This document shows positions 54,945 through 63,505 of a stretch of DNA of 64,000 nt, piece after piece. The position numbers and the translations under genes are program-made. The stretch spans positions 1 through 64,000 of the forward strand of contig JACNGQ010000092.1 in NCBI GenBank assembly GCA_014384025.1, read 5' to 3'. This stretch comes from Planctomycetota bacterium (GTDB lineage: Bacteria; Planctomycetota; Phycisphaerae; Sedimentisphaerales; Anaerobacaceae). Position 1 is the stretch's first letter; every line of letters begins with the position of its first letter. The notes under the pieces were generated by a model. That model saw only the letters and a list, made by a program, of their open reading frames with translations. It was not told the origin of the DNA and did not search any database.

Positions 54945-54971
54945 TTGACATTTCCGCAGTTCATCTATATT
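54945..54971 (+). promoter_or_regulatory. Weak promoter candidate for topA
   Basis: TTGACA (54945-54950) and TATATT (54966-54971) are good hexamers, but the spacer is only 15 bases. It lies 93 bases before the topA start. Confidence 0.28.
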
Positions 54972-55063
54972 TGTCCTTTTTTAAATATTGTTGTGGAAAT
55001 CACCGATAACTGATTCATGTTGACTGAATCGTAACTATTAGCAGTAATCGAATAAGTTTTATT

Positions 55064-57436
55064 ATGACAAAATCGAGTGTATCAAAAAAATCATTGGTAA
55101 TTGTTGAATCACCCGCAAAGGCAAAGACAATAAACAGGTATCTCGGTCCCGATTTTGTTGTGCAGGCCTCGATGGGACACGTACGGGACTTACCTTCAAA
55201 GGGTCTCAATGTTGATATAGAAAATGATTTCGAGCCGACTTATGATATATTGCCGGGCAAGAAACGCACGGTAACATCATTAAAAGCCGCAGCGAAAAAA
55301 TGCGATAAACTGTATCTGGCTACCGACCTTGACCGAGAGGGCGAAGCGATTGCCTGGCACCTCGCACAAATTCTTGGTATCCCCGAGGACAAAACCTACC
55401 GCGTGATATTCAATGCCATAACCAAAACGACTATACAGCGCGCATTTGCCGAGCCGGGCAAACTTAATATGGACAAGGTCATGGCTCAACAGGCCAGACG
55501 CATCCTCGACAGAATCGTCGGCTATCAGATAAGCCCGCTGCTGTGGAAAAAAGTTACCCGCGGCTTGTCCGCCGGTCGCGTCCAGTCCGTGGCGGTTAAG
55601 ATAGTCGTACTAAAAGAAAGGGAAATTCAACAGTTCAAACCCGACGAATACTGGCTTATACCCGCTGTTTTCACAACCGACCTGAAAAGCAACTATACTC
55701 AGGAATGGCTCGATTTTATTACGCCAAAAACCGAAGACGACATTCCCCCCACGATTGCCAAACAGAACAAATGGCTTACAAAACACAATGCCCTAAAAGC
55801 CGAGATGTACAAGGTTGATGGCGAAAAGTTCGATGCCTCTAATCAGGAACAGGCCAGTCGAATATTCGAGGCCATGAAGGATGCGGACTTTAAGGTTGCC
55901 GATATTGAAAAGAAGGAATCCCTTTCACGACCTTCGGCTCCTTTTATAACTTCGACTTTACAACAGGCAGCTGCAAACCGGTTAGGCTTCACCGCGAAAA
56001 AGACTATGGCAATGGCCCAGCAGTTATACGAAGGCATTGATTTAGGATCAATGGGTTCCCTGGGTCTTATTACGTACATGAGAACCGACAGCACTCACCT
56101 GTCGGACGAAGCTATCAAAGAGGTGCGAAATTATATCAGTATGCATCTCGGCCAGGACTACCTTCCCGCCAAACCAAAAGTTTATGAATCAAAGAAAGCC
56201 GCCCAGCAGGCCCATGAAGCCATCCGCCCGACCGATGTTGACCTTACACCCAACGATATAAAGCCGTTTCTTAGCGATCAGCAGTTCAAACTCTATGATT
56301 TGATATGGCGCCGATTCGTAGCCAGCCAGATGGAACCGGCCAAATGGAACATAACAAACCTGAATATCACAGCCGACACATCGGTGGGTGAATGCCGCTA
56401 TAAAAGCGCCGGACGAGTGCTCGTATTCGACGGCTTCACGAAAATATGGACGACAACGTCAAACGATCAGCAGTTACCCTCAATCGAGGTTGGCCAACAA
56501 TTACAGACGGTCGATATCAAGGCCGAGCAGCATTTCACAAAACCACCGGCTCGATATACCGAAGCATCTTTGGTAAAAGCCCTCGAAAAAGAAGGTGTCG
56601 GCAGACCAAGTACATACGCCACAATTATATCCACAATACAGGACCGCGGCTATGTAGAGAAACAGGACAAAAGATTCTTCGCCACCGACATTGGTGAAGT
56701 AGTAACCGACAAACTTAGTGAGTACTTCCCGAAGATAATGGACATTGCTTTTACCCGCTATATGGAAGAGCAGCTTGATAAGATTGAAGAACATAACGCC
56801 GATTGGCTTGGTGTCCTGAAAGACTTCTATAGTCCGTTCAAGCAAAATCTTGAGACGGCGCAGGCGGAAATGAAACACGCCAAAGCCGAAATGACCCCCA
56901 GTGAATATAAATGCCCGGATTGCGGTCAGCTACTTTCATACCGATTCGGCAAAAACGGCAAGTTCCTGAGCTGTTCGACATACCCGGAGTGCAAATTCGC
57001 TTGTCCCTGCGATAAAGAAGGCAAGATGCTCGAAGAAAAAGTAAGCGACCATAAATGCCCCCAATGCAGCAAGCCGATGATACAAAAAAACGGCCGATTC
57101 GGCCCATTCATAGGATGCAGCGGCTATCCGGAATGCAAAACAACCCTCAAAATAGACAAGGAAGGCAACGTCCTGCCGCCAAAGCCGCCGCCGGAACCAA
57201 CAGGTATAAAATGCTACAAATGTAAAGACGGCGAACTGGTAATCAGGCAAAGCAAAAAAGGGCCCTTTATGGGCTGCGGCAAGTTCCCGAAGTGCAGAAC
57301 CATAATAAGCATTAAACAACTGGATCATCTAAAAGAGTTACAGGCAGCCGGCCAATGGCCGCCCGAAACATGGGAAGAAGCCGACGAAATCCTCGGAAGG
57401 AAAAAAGCCAGGGAGCGCATAAAAGTCAAGAAATAA
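55064..57436 (+). CDS. topA: DNA topoisomerase I
   Basis: The 790-residue type IA enzyme relaxes negative supercoils. The Toprim part is VIVESPAKAKTINRYLG and LYLATDLDREGEAIAWHL (acidic triad D-x-D-x-E). The active-site Tyr is in LGLITYMRTDSTHLSDEA, near residue 337. SAGRVQSVAVKIV and GVGRPSTYATIISTIQDRGYV are core motifs. Three C-terminal zinc fingers follow: YKCPDCGQLLSY...CSTYPECK, HKCPQCSKPM...CSGYPECK and IKCYKCKDGEL...CGKFPKCR. Lys-rich ends are usual. No Shine-Dalgarno sequence is seen. Confidence 0.95.
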   Translation: MTKSSVSKKSLVIVESPAKAKTINRYLGPDFVVQASMGHVRDLPSKGLNVDIENDFEPTYDILPGKKRTVTSLKAAAKKCDKLYLATDLDREGEAIAWHLAQILGIPEDKTYRVIFNAITKTTIQRAFAEPGKLNMDKVMAQQARRILDRIVGYQISPLLWKKVTRGLSAGRVQSVAVKIVVLKEREIQQFKPDEYWLIPAVFTTDLKSNYTQEWLDFITPKTEDDIPPTIAKQNKWLTKHNALKAEMYKVDGEKFDASNQEQASRIFEAMKDADFKVADIEKKESLSRPSAPFITSTLQQAAANRLGFTAKKTMAMAQQLYEGIDLGSMGSLGLITYMRTDSTHLSDEAIKEVRNYISMHLGQDYLPAKPKVYESKKAAQQAHEAIRPTDVDLTPNDIKPFLSDQQFKLYDLIWRRFVASQMEPAKWNITNLNITADTSVGECRYKSAGRVLVFDGFTKIWTTTSNDQQLPSIEVGQQLQTVDIKAEQHFTKPPARYTEASLVKALEKEGVGRPSTYATIISTIQDRGYVEKQDKRFFATDIGEVVTDKLSEYFPKIMDIAFTRYMEEQLDKIEEHNADWLGVLKDFYSPFKQNLETAQAEMKHAKAEMTPSEYKCPDCGQLLSYRFGKNGKFLSCSTYPECKFACPCDKEGKMLEEKVSDHKCPQCSKPMIQKNGRFGPFIGCSGYPECKTTLKIDKEGNVLPPKPPPEPTGIKCYKCKDGELVIRQSKKGPFMGCGKFPKCRTIISIKQLDHLKELQAAGQWPPETWEEADEILGRKKARERIKVKK

Positions 57437-57543
57437 CGTTGTCAATAATGCAACGATGGCAATCACCGTCAAAAGCCATATAAAGGTAAACCCCGCTGGA
57501 AACCTTCCCTTTTCACGATTGGGAATTCCTGTTTCTAACGGGG
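57437..57543 (-). pseudogene. Decayed prepilin N-terminus plus conserved hairpin (copy 1)
   Basis: Read on the minus strand, the segment keeps PLETGIPNREKGRFPAG then FTFIWLLTVIAIVALL, a recognisable but eroded prepilin start (consensus GFTLIELLVVIAIIALL), without an in-frame ATG. The ends CCCCGCTGGAAAC (57491-57503) and GTTTCTAACGGGG (57531-57543) form a hairpin that could also terminate topA and the pilin gene. The part 57443-57495 aligns without gaps with 58453-58505 (36 of 53 bases by hand count). Confidence 0.65.
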
Positions 57544-57566
57544 TTTGCCCATGGCACTACCAAATT

Positions 57567-58349
57567 TTACCAGTCAAGAGGTATTGGTGCTCCACTCGGC
57601 CAGCTTAATATAAAAGTGTTGCCGGCCGGATATGCCGTGACCTGTTCGACGTGCCCATCCACAAACACTGCATTGGCGTAGCCTTCATTTATTTTCGCGG
57701 TCGAAACGTTGTGGAAGGTAGCAAAGTGGTCCTGTCCGGTGCCGGGCGTGCCGCGTAAATTGTTGTCATTGATTTGGGCACTCTGCAGTTCCGGAATAGA
57801 CCACGAATTCTCCTCAGAGAAGTTCATCACACGTGACGGATTCTTCACCTGGCTTTCATTCCGGACGTTCTCCATGTTGGTGCGATATTGCGCGGGGACC
57901 GCATTCCATGCATCACCGTTGAGATATGAATTCATACAGTAACCATATTGAGGTTCGACGGGAATTGGATTACCCCCGCAACCGCAGCCCATCATTTTGG
58001 AAATAACGGCGAAGTCGGGGCATAGATGAATATCCTTGTCCTTCAGATAAGGCCACATTGCCCCGCCGCCATTGGGTTTATTGGTCATATTATTCGCCTC
58101 ATCGTGCCATCGGCAGCCTCTGCCGCCATCTTTGTAGAGCCAGGTGAATGAATAAGGAAATTGACCATCCTCGTCATCCAGGTACAATCTCGTGGCAATA
58201 CCATACTGACTGAGGTTTTTTCTGCAGAGAATTGTACTGGCCTGTCTTTTTACCCGCTGCAGTGCCGGCATCAATATTGCCATTAATATCGCTATTATAG
58301 CGATCACTACCAGAAGCTCAATTAATGTAAAACCTTTTCGCTTGTCCAT
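57567..58349 (-). CDS. Type II secretion/pilin-like prepilin (H-x9-DG family)
   Basis: The 260-residue protein has a short leader, MDKRKG, then FTLIELLVVIAIIAILMAIL, the prepilin peptidase site (G-F with E at +5) and hydrophobic helix, and ALQRVKRQAS. The C-terminus has GYANAVFVDGHVEQVTAYP, the H-x-DGH type ending seen in many planctomycete pseudopilins. CRWHDEAN and the paired Cys of MMGCGCGGN may bind metal or form disulfides. It is close in sequence to the next upstream gene (58591-59373), a tandem duplicate. Its site of action is the inner membrane and periplasm after cleavage by a PilD-like peptidase. Confidence 0.9.
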   Translation of the reverse strand: MDKRKGFTLIELLVVIAIIAILMAILMPALQRVKRQASTILCRKNLSQYGIATRLYLDDEDGQFPYSFTWLYKDGGRGCRWHDEANNMTNKPNGGGAMWPYLKDKDIHLCPDFAVISKMMGCGCGGNPIPVEPQYGYCMNSYLNGDAWNAVPAQYRTNMENVRNESQVKNPSRVMNFSEENSWSIPELQSAQINDNNLRGTPGTGQDHFATFHNVSTAKINEGYANAVFVDGHVEQVTAYPAGNTFILSWPSGAPIPLDW

Positions 58350-58444
58350 AACATCCCCTTTATTGTACGGCTATCTCTAAAATTCCTTGAAGTTGTCTCA
58401 TCAATAAGGGCCAGTCACTGACTCTCAGCACCCCCGGCTTTTGA

Positions 58445-58554
58445 CCGGATATCAATGATACTATGATGGAAATCGACTCCAAATACTCCATTAAGCTAAG
58501 CCCCGGTAGAAACCTTCCCTATTTCCCGATTGGGAATCCCTGTTTCTAACGGGG
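58445..58554 (-). pseudogene. Decayed prepilin N-terminus plus conserved hairpin (copy 2)
   Basis: Minus-strand reading keeps PLETGIPNREIGKVSTG, then after a one-base shift GLSLMEYLESISIIVSL, an eroded version of the prepilin start. CCCCGGTAGAAAC (58501-58513) and GTTTCTAACGGGG (58542-58554) form the hairpin, with the inner stem TTCCC-GATT-GGGAA. It is the counterpart of copy 1 in the duplicated unit. Confidence 0.6.
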
Positions 58555-58590
58555 TTAAACCATTTAATTTACCCATATCGCTACTAAATT

Positions 58591-59373
58591 CTACCATTCA
58601 GGTATTGGTGGACCGCTCGGCCAGCTCAATATAAAAGTATTAGGCCTCGGATGCGCTGAGACCTCTTCGACATGGCCGTCCACAAACGACGCATTGGCAT
58701 AACCCTTTTCCAGGTCTCCGCCCGGAGCGCGATGGTAGGTAGCGAAGCAGTCTGTGTTGCCGGGAGGCGTGGAACGCAAATTGTTATCATTTACTGCAGC
58801 GCCGCTGAGGCCCGAAATAGCAAATGGATTCTCCTCAGAGAAGAAAAATACTCGTGCCGGATTCTTGACCTGTGATTCTTTTCGAACGTTCTCCATGTTG
58901 GTACGATATTGTGCGGGAACCGCACCCCATGCATCACCGTTGAGGTAGGAATTCATCTCATAACTATATTGAGGTTCGACTGGAATCGTCCTTCCCCTGC
59001 AGGAAGGGCAGCTCATCATTCTTGCTACAACGTCGAATTCCTGACACAGGTGAATATCTTTGTCCTTCAAATAGTGCCACATCGCGCCGCCAAGCTCCGG
59101 GTTTGAATCAAGATTCTTACTTGGATCGTGCCATCGGCATCCTGTGCCGCCATCTTTGTAGAGCCAGGTGAATGAATAAGGAAAAGAACCCTCATTATCA
59201 TCCAGGTACATCCTCCCCGCCAGGCCATATTGATTCAGTTTCGACCTGCAGAGAATTCCCCACACCTGCTTTTTCGCACGCTGCAGCGCCGGCATCAATA
59301 TCGCCATCAACAATGCAATAATAGCAATCACCACCAAAAGCTCAATTAATGTAAAACCTTTTCGCTTGTGCAT
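58591..59373 (-). CDS. Type II secretion/pilin-like prepilin (H-x9-DG family), tandem paralogue
   Basis: The 260-residue protein begins MHKRKG-FTLIELLVVIAIIALLMAIL and ends with GYANASFVDGHVEEVSAHP. It aligns along its full length with the 57567-58349 product, including FPYSFTWLYKDGG[TR]GCRWHD, EPQYSYEMNSYLNGDAWGAV and YRTNMENVRKESQVKNPAR. Differences cluster in the middle (GLSGAAVNDNNLRSTPP). It is a recent tandem duplicate. The pair may supply different minor pilins, or one may be redundant. Confidence 0.9.
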   Translation of the reverse strand: MHKRKGFTLIELLVVIAIIALLMAILMPALQRAKKQVWGILCRSKLNQYGLAGRMYLDDNEGSFPYSFTWLYKDGGTGCRWHDPSKNLDSNPELGGAMWHYLKDKDIHLCQEFDVVARMMSCPSCRGRTIPVEPQYSYEMNSYLNGDAWGAVPAQYRTNMENVRKESQVKNPARVFFFSEENPFAISGLSGAAVNDNNLRSTPPGNTDCFATYHRAPGGDLEKGYANASFVDGHVEEVSAHPRPNTFILSWPSGPPIPEW

Positions 59374-59415
59374 AATGTCTCCTGTCTTTTACAACTATCT
59401 CTATTACAACTATCT

Positions 59416-60183
59416 CTAAAATTCTTTGAAATTTCTCATCCATACAGGCCAGTCACTGGCAACGGCACCACCGGCTGAGGTCCAGGGGCCCTGGGTATCG
59501 AAGTTGCGGTGCCAGTTAAGTGTCCATATCTCCTTCAGGCCGAGCCTTCTTACACCAAGATCCAAAAAGACGGTATTTATATAACCCTTATGCCTGTTGA
59601 TACATACTAAGTGCATTTCATTCGGAAGTACAACAAGGCCGTCAACTTCAGGGGGCCCTTGTGTATGACTTGGCCAGGTATCCCAGACTACGCAGTCAAA
59701 AAACAGAGGTATGTTGTTTGCCTTTTTTTGCTCTCGTGTTCTCCAACAGTTTTCATCTTCCCGGTCACCGAGCCATTCATCCATTCCATAACTGCCGTAA
59801 TCTTCACCCGGTTTGCCCTCAAAGTCCGTCCAGCCTCCTCCCTCAGTTGTCCATCGCCATGCTCCGAAGGGAACCTTGCCTCCATCGGTATATGGTTTTG
59901 TTGCAGTCGGGCACAAGGTCAATTTCCCACGGTCCTTGTAAAAAGGTCGCAATTTGTTGGGCCAGTCTCCGGAAGCACCGGCACCGCTTGGAAACTTTCC
60001 CCCGGAATCCTCGAGGTACATATGCCAGCAGTATGACCATTGTTTGATGTTCGACATACAGGCAACGGCCTGAGCCTGTTTCTTTACTCGCTGCAAAGCC
60101 GGCATTAATATCGCCATCAATAAAGCGACGATGGCAATCACCACCAGGAGCTCTATTAACGTAAATCCACTTCGATTTCGCAT
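59416..60183 (-). CDS. Type II secretion/pilin-like prepilin, third paralogue
   Basis: ATG 60183, behind GAAGGAGAG, gives 255 residues. The leader is MRNRSG, then FTLIELLVVIAIVALLMAIL and PALQRVKKQAQAVACMSNIKQWSYC, the common start of this class. The C-terminal half differs from its two neighbours (WTTEGGGWTDFEGKPGEDYGSYGMDEWLGD, INTVFLDLGVRRLGLKEIWTLNWHR, with LDLGV at the DG site). It is the most divergent of the three and the first gene of the minus-strand pilin group. Confidence 0.9.
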   Translation of the reverse strand: MRNRSGFTLIELLVVIAIVALLMAILMPALQRVKKQAQAVACMSNIKQWSYCWHMYLEDSGGKFPSGAGASGDWPNKLRPFYKDRGKLTLCPTATKPYTDGGKVPFGAWRWTTEGGGWTDFEGKPGEDYGSYGMDEWLGDREDENCWRTREQKKANNIPLFFDCVVWDTWPSHTQGPPEVDGLVVLPNEMHLVCINRHKGYINTVFLDLGVRRLGLKEIWTLNWHRNFDTQGPWTSAGGAVASDWPVWMRNFKEF

Positions 60184-60361
60184 AAAAGCTCTCCTTCTTT
60201 TTTGAGAAGGCTCTTCCAAACCGAATTCCTATTTAAAATGAATATATTTCGCCGATAAGTTGGCTTACAATGATTATATCATAAATAATTGCAAAACAAC
60301 CAAAAAAATGTATAATAATTATAATATTTTAAAACAGATTTTTACTGAGAACCGGGCAAAA

Positions 60362-60682
60362 ATGGACAAAAAAAAACAAATCGAAACAAAGCCGCTCGAG
60401 ATAGTCGAGCCGATAGGCAAACGCGTACTGATTCGCAAAGACGAGGATAAAAAACAAACCAAAGGCGGTATTCAACTGCCCGACAACATTGAAATCCCCA
60501 CGATAACCGGCCGAATCATAACTATTTCCGCTGAAGTCCAAAACTCACCGGATATACCACTGCGTCAATACGATAAAGTTCTGTTCAACCCCAAGGGTGC
60601 CATTCCAGTCGATTTCGAAGGTGATAATCGCCTTTTCGTGGTCGAGGTCGAAAACGTCGTAGCAGTATTTAGAAAAGCATAA
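60362..60682 (+). CDS. GroES-like co-chaperonin, divergent and solitary
   Basis: ATG 60362 gives 106 residues; upstream in-frame codons to 60260 are AT-rich and not family-like. IVEPIGKRVLIRKDEDKKQTKGGIQLPDN matches the GroES opening and mobile loop (usual GGI[VI]LP). GRIITISAEVQNSPDIPLRQYDKVLFNPKGA and NRLFVVEVENVVAVF complete the ten-kDa beta-barrel. The mobile loop core GGIQL is kept, so GroEL binding is plausible. No groEL is adjacent. The basic N-terminal tail (MDKKKQIETKPLE) is extra. It could be a second GroES or a regulator. Confidence 0.82.
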   Translation: MDKKKQIETKPLEIVEPIGKRVLIRKDEDKKQTKGGIQLPDNIEIPTITGRIITISAEVQNSPDIPLRQYDKVLFNPKGAIPVDFEGDNRLFVVEVENVVAVFRKA

Positions 60683-60777
60683 AAACATTTCACATATAAA
60701 AACTTAAATCAGACTTAGGCTGACGAAAACTATGGACGTGCAATATTTACAAAGCAGCAAATAAAAAAGTGAACAAT

Positions 60778-62370
60778 ATGAAGTTAATTATGACCAAACA
60801 GAAAGTTTTCTTGTTTGTTCTAATCCTTGTCTCGACATGCAGGTTATTTGCGGAAGAGCAAAAAGTTTGGGAACAACTAAACCTAAGCTCTACCAGCATT
60901 GCCGGAACAACCATTTATTACGAAAAATCCCTTGAACCGAAACTGCCTGTCTTTGAAAGAAAGTACAAAGAGTTCCTTGCCGAAAAGGAAAAAGTCAAAA
61001 ATATCGAAACCAAAAAGAAACAAATCATCGCTGAAATCAATACAATCCTTGGGATAACTGAACCGGATATCGATAAGCAGGAAAAACTCTTAACGGGGTT
61101 TTTAGTGGCTTTTTCCATCGAAAAGATGACCTTCTACATTGTTCTGCAGGAAACGACAAAATATTTTTTATCCTCAGGCGGCCGATTGCCGAATTTCACC
61201 TATGATAAAGACAGCGATACCATAACCTACGACCCTGAATTCAAAACTACAGGCAAAGATGGCCCTGTTAAAAATTTAGATTTTACTTTTCTTGTCGCTT
61301 CTGAGGAGACGTTTGAGAAAAATATCGACCTTATTTTTCAAATCTTACAAAAACCCCTGGGCAGTGCCAACCTCTTTATCGCAATTCACGAAGTCGTAGA
61401 ATCGAGCTTATTGAATCGAGCCAAACCCACGGACTCATACTGGCGATGGTTCAGCGACGGTTTTGCAAACGCGATAACCTTCGAGATTTTGAAAAAGTAC
61501 GCCGGGATTGAAATCGCAGATGAATTCGCCAAAGCCTATTACATAAACGCCTATAAAGGGCTTGAGAAGGAAATCAACCTGCGTTACTGGATGGGATTGA
61601 ATTTCTGTATTAAAACACCGCTGGAATACGAAAACAATCTCTCTCTCGCACGATATGCCTACGCGACCCAGGAAGCTCAACGGTTGATCGAACAAAACGG
61701 CATTGAATGTGTTCGTAAGATTATAGATAAGATACTCACAAAAAAAACTCGAACTGCCCAGGATATGCTGCAGGCTGTGAATGAAGTTACCGGTGAAAAT
61801 ATGCAGCAGCGATTTGACCATTACCAAACCTTTGAAACCCGCGAGGATGGAATGGCCCAATACGGAAGCTTGTTCAATACCGCATTAGAAAAAAAAGATT
61901 ATGAACAAATGCTTGTCAATTTACTGCGCACTCTGGAATTACAGGAAAGCCAATTATCCCCGACCGGACTGCGATGTTACAGAGAAATATCCTTATTGCT
62001 GTTTAAGCTTGGACATGAACAGGCCGGCGATGAAGCAATGCACAATTGCGTAGAGCTTTTTAAAAATACCGGAATGCCTATAGCCCATGAGGCGGCGATG
62101 GAAGCGTTCATAATCTATGCCTTCAACTGCAAAAACGCCACAAAGGCCCGGGAAATTGCAGAAGAACTCCTGAAGAGCAAACCCAACCACTTGCTTGCCC
62201 TTACAGTTCAGATGGTTGTGCACGCAGAAGCCGGAAGACTTTCCGAAGCAAAGCAAATAGCAAAAAAAGTTATAAATTTAGATAAAAACGAACAATCACC
62301 TTCTTATAGAACAGCAACCCAAATCCTGGCAACAAATGCAGATCAACAGGATCCGGATAAAGAACCCTAA
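60778..62370 (+). CDS. Secreted TPR-like protein with an HEVVE metallopeptidase-like segment
   Basis: From ATG 60778 (530 residues; GTG 60769 is an alternative) the protein has a signal peptide (VFLFVLILVSTCRLFA). The middle carries FIAIHEVVESSLLNRAKPTD and then WRWFSDGFANAITFEIL. This recalls peptidase MA-like proteins, where HExxH is followed by [WF].EG.A, but the second His is Glu here, so activity is doubtful. From about residue 370 TPR-like helices follow (YEQMLVNLLRTLELQ, GHEQAGDEAMHNCVELFKN, ATKAREIAEELLKSKPNHLLALT). It looks like a periplasmic protein. Function unknown. Confidence 0.72.
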   Translation: MKLIMTKQKVFLFVLILVSTCRLFAEEQKVWEQLNLSSTSIAGTTIYYEKSLEPKLPVFERKYKEFLAEKEKVKNIETKKKQIIAEINTILGITEPDIDKQEKLLTGFLVAFSIEKMTFYIVLQETTKYFLSSGGRLPNFTYDKDSDTITYDPEFKTTGKDGPVKNLDFTFLVASEETFEKNIDLIFQILQKPLGSANLFIAIHEVVESSLLNRAKPTDSYWRWFSDGFANAITFEILKKYAGIEIADEFAKAYYINAYKGLEKEINLRYWMGLNFCIKTPLEYENNLSLARYAYATQEAQRLIEQNGIECVRKIIDKILTKKTRTAQDMLQAVNEVTGENMQQRFDHYQTFETREDGMAQYGSLFNTALEKKDYEQMLVNLLRTLELQESQLSPTGLRCYREISLLLFKLGHEQAGDEAMHNCVELFKNTGMPIAHEAAMEAFIIYAFNCKNATKAREIAEELLKSKPNHLLALTVQMVVHAEAGRLSEAKQIAKKVINLDKNEQSPSYRTATQILATNADQQDPDKEP

Positions 62371-62436
62371 AAAATACGGAAATAATTTCATTGAGTATGA
62401 ACCTTCTTGACGTTGTTGATGTAAACATAAAGGATT

Positions 62437-62703
62437 ATGGCTAATAAAAAATTAAATACCTGGTCGGCTAAAACAAAGAGGACTTTCACTTCGGTATTAC
62501 CTGTCTCACAAAAACGCCAAGGTCAATGTATAAGTTGTGGGGAATGTTGCAAGCTGCCGATTACCTGCTCGTTTCTAAAGTATAAACCGGACGGTACATC
62601 TTACTGTTCCATCTATATAATTCGACCCTTGAATTGCAGAAAATATCCCCGAACAGAATCTGAGTTTATTACCGAAGATACGTGCGGCCACAAGTTTGAC
62701 TAA
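62437..62703 (+). CDS. YkgJ-like cysteine-cluster protein
   Basis: The 88-residue protein has QCISCGECCKLPITC, then CSIYIIRPLNCRKYPRTE, and a last Cys in TEDTCGHKFD: the C-x2-C-G-x-C-C, later C and C layout of the YkgJ-type zinc/iron-chelating family. The N-terminus (NKKLNTWSAKTKRTF) is basic. No clear ribosome site, but the domain is clear. Its TAA stop overlaps the stop of the convergent PEP-CTERM gene. Confidence 0.82.
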   Translation: MANKKLNTWSAKTKRTFTSVLPVSQKRQGQCISCGECCKLPITCSFLKYKPDGTSYCSIYIIRPLNCRKYPRTESEFITEDTCGHKFD

Positions 62704-63287
62704 GGCCTGCTTTTAGCTCTGCGTCTTACAAAGGCAAACAAACTGCCAAAGCCCAACAACAAACATGTAGCAGGCTCCGGTATCACTTCACTTTTGGGAT
62801 AGGCGGACTTATATATTTTCGGTTTTACACCCCCGGCAACGCCACTTATGCTGCCGGCCTGCCCAAAGGTCATAGCAGGACTAACAAAACCGCTTCCTCC
62901 TCCGCCGCCACCACCTCCGCCGCCGGAGATGCCCTTTTCCGCAGCCGGCACACCATTTCCGCCCTGCTCGAACACCGCTATTATGATTTTCGGTTTATCA
63001 AGGTAAACCATCGTGCTGATTGCCGCCGGATCGCTCACATCACCAATCCAGTAAGCGAATTGATATCCCGGTTTTGGCGCCGCGGTTACAATAACCTCTG
63101 AATTCTGCTTATAATGATAAACACCTGCATCCGGTGTAATTGCGCCGCCTTTATTCGGTGTCTGCTGAAGCAGAAGCGCAACATCGGAAGTTTGGCAGTA
63201 TGCGGGCACAAACAGCCAGCCGACAATTATAGCAAGGGCTGATATTAAACTTTTAGACCTTAAGAATGGTGAACCCCCCGGTTTCAT
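62700..63287 (-). CDS. PEP-CTERM-anchored secreted protein with an InlB B-repeat-like domain
   Basis: ATG 63287 gives 195 residues. A signal peptide (LISALAIIVGWLFVPAYC) precedes a single bacterial repeat (NKGGAITPDAGVYHYKQNSE, VIVTAAPKPGYQFAYWIGDV). A glycine run (ten G) and a flexible linker follow, then the exosortase sorting signal VIPEPATCLLLGFGSLFAFVRRRAKS, with PEP, a hydrophobic helix and basic tail. Such proteins are processed by an exosortase (not in the window) and tied to the cell surface or exopolysaccharide. The gene ends on a CTA/TAG overlap with the YkgJ-like gene. Confidence 0.87.
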   Translation of the reverse strand: MKPGGSPFLRSKSLISALAIIVGWLFVPAYCQTSDVALLLQQTPNKGGAITPDAGVYHYKQNSEVIVTAAPKPGYQFAYWIGDVSDPAAISTMVYLDKPKIIIAVFEQGGNGVPAAEKGISGGGGGGGGGGSGFVSPAMTFGQAGSISGVAGGVKPKIYKSAYPKSEVIPEPATCLLLGFGSLFAFVRRRAKSRP

Positions 63288-63373
63288 CACACTGCCCCCA
63301 GTGACATAATTCAGCTATGCACTTAATTTACACTTTTTTTTCAAGGGTAAATTTGCAAGCTTTATATAGTACT

Positions 63374-63402
63374 ATTAAACCATATTTTGGTCAAAAAGTC
63401 AA
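63374..63402 (-). promoter_or_regulatory. Sigma-70 promoter candidate for the PEP-CTERM gene
   Basis: On the minus strand TTGACT (63397-63402), 17 bases, TTTAAT (63374-63379); each hexamer matches five of six consensus bases. It lies about 85 bases upstream of ATG 63287. Confidence 0.5.
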
Positions 63403-63505
63403 GGTTTTTTTCGCTTCGGCAAACTATTACAGCCCTAAATAAACTACCTATGGTAAGCCGGCCGGGATGATTAGCTCCCTTTTTTTAGCCTGTCTTAGTG
63501 GTTTA

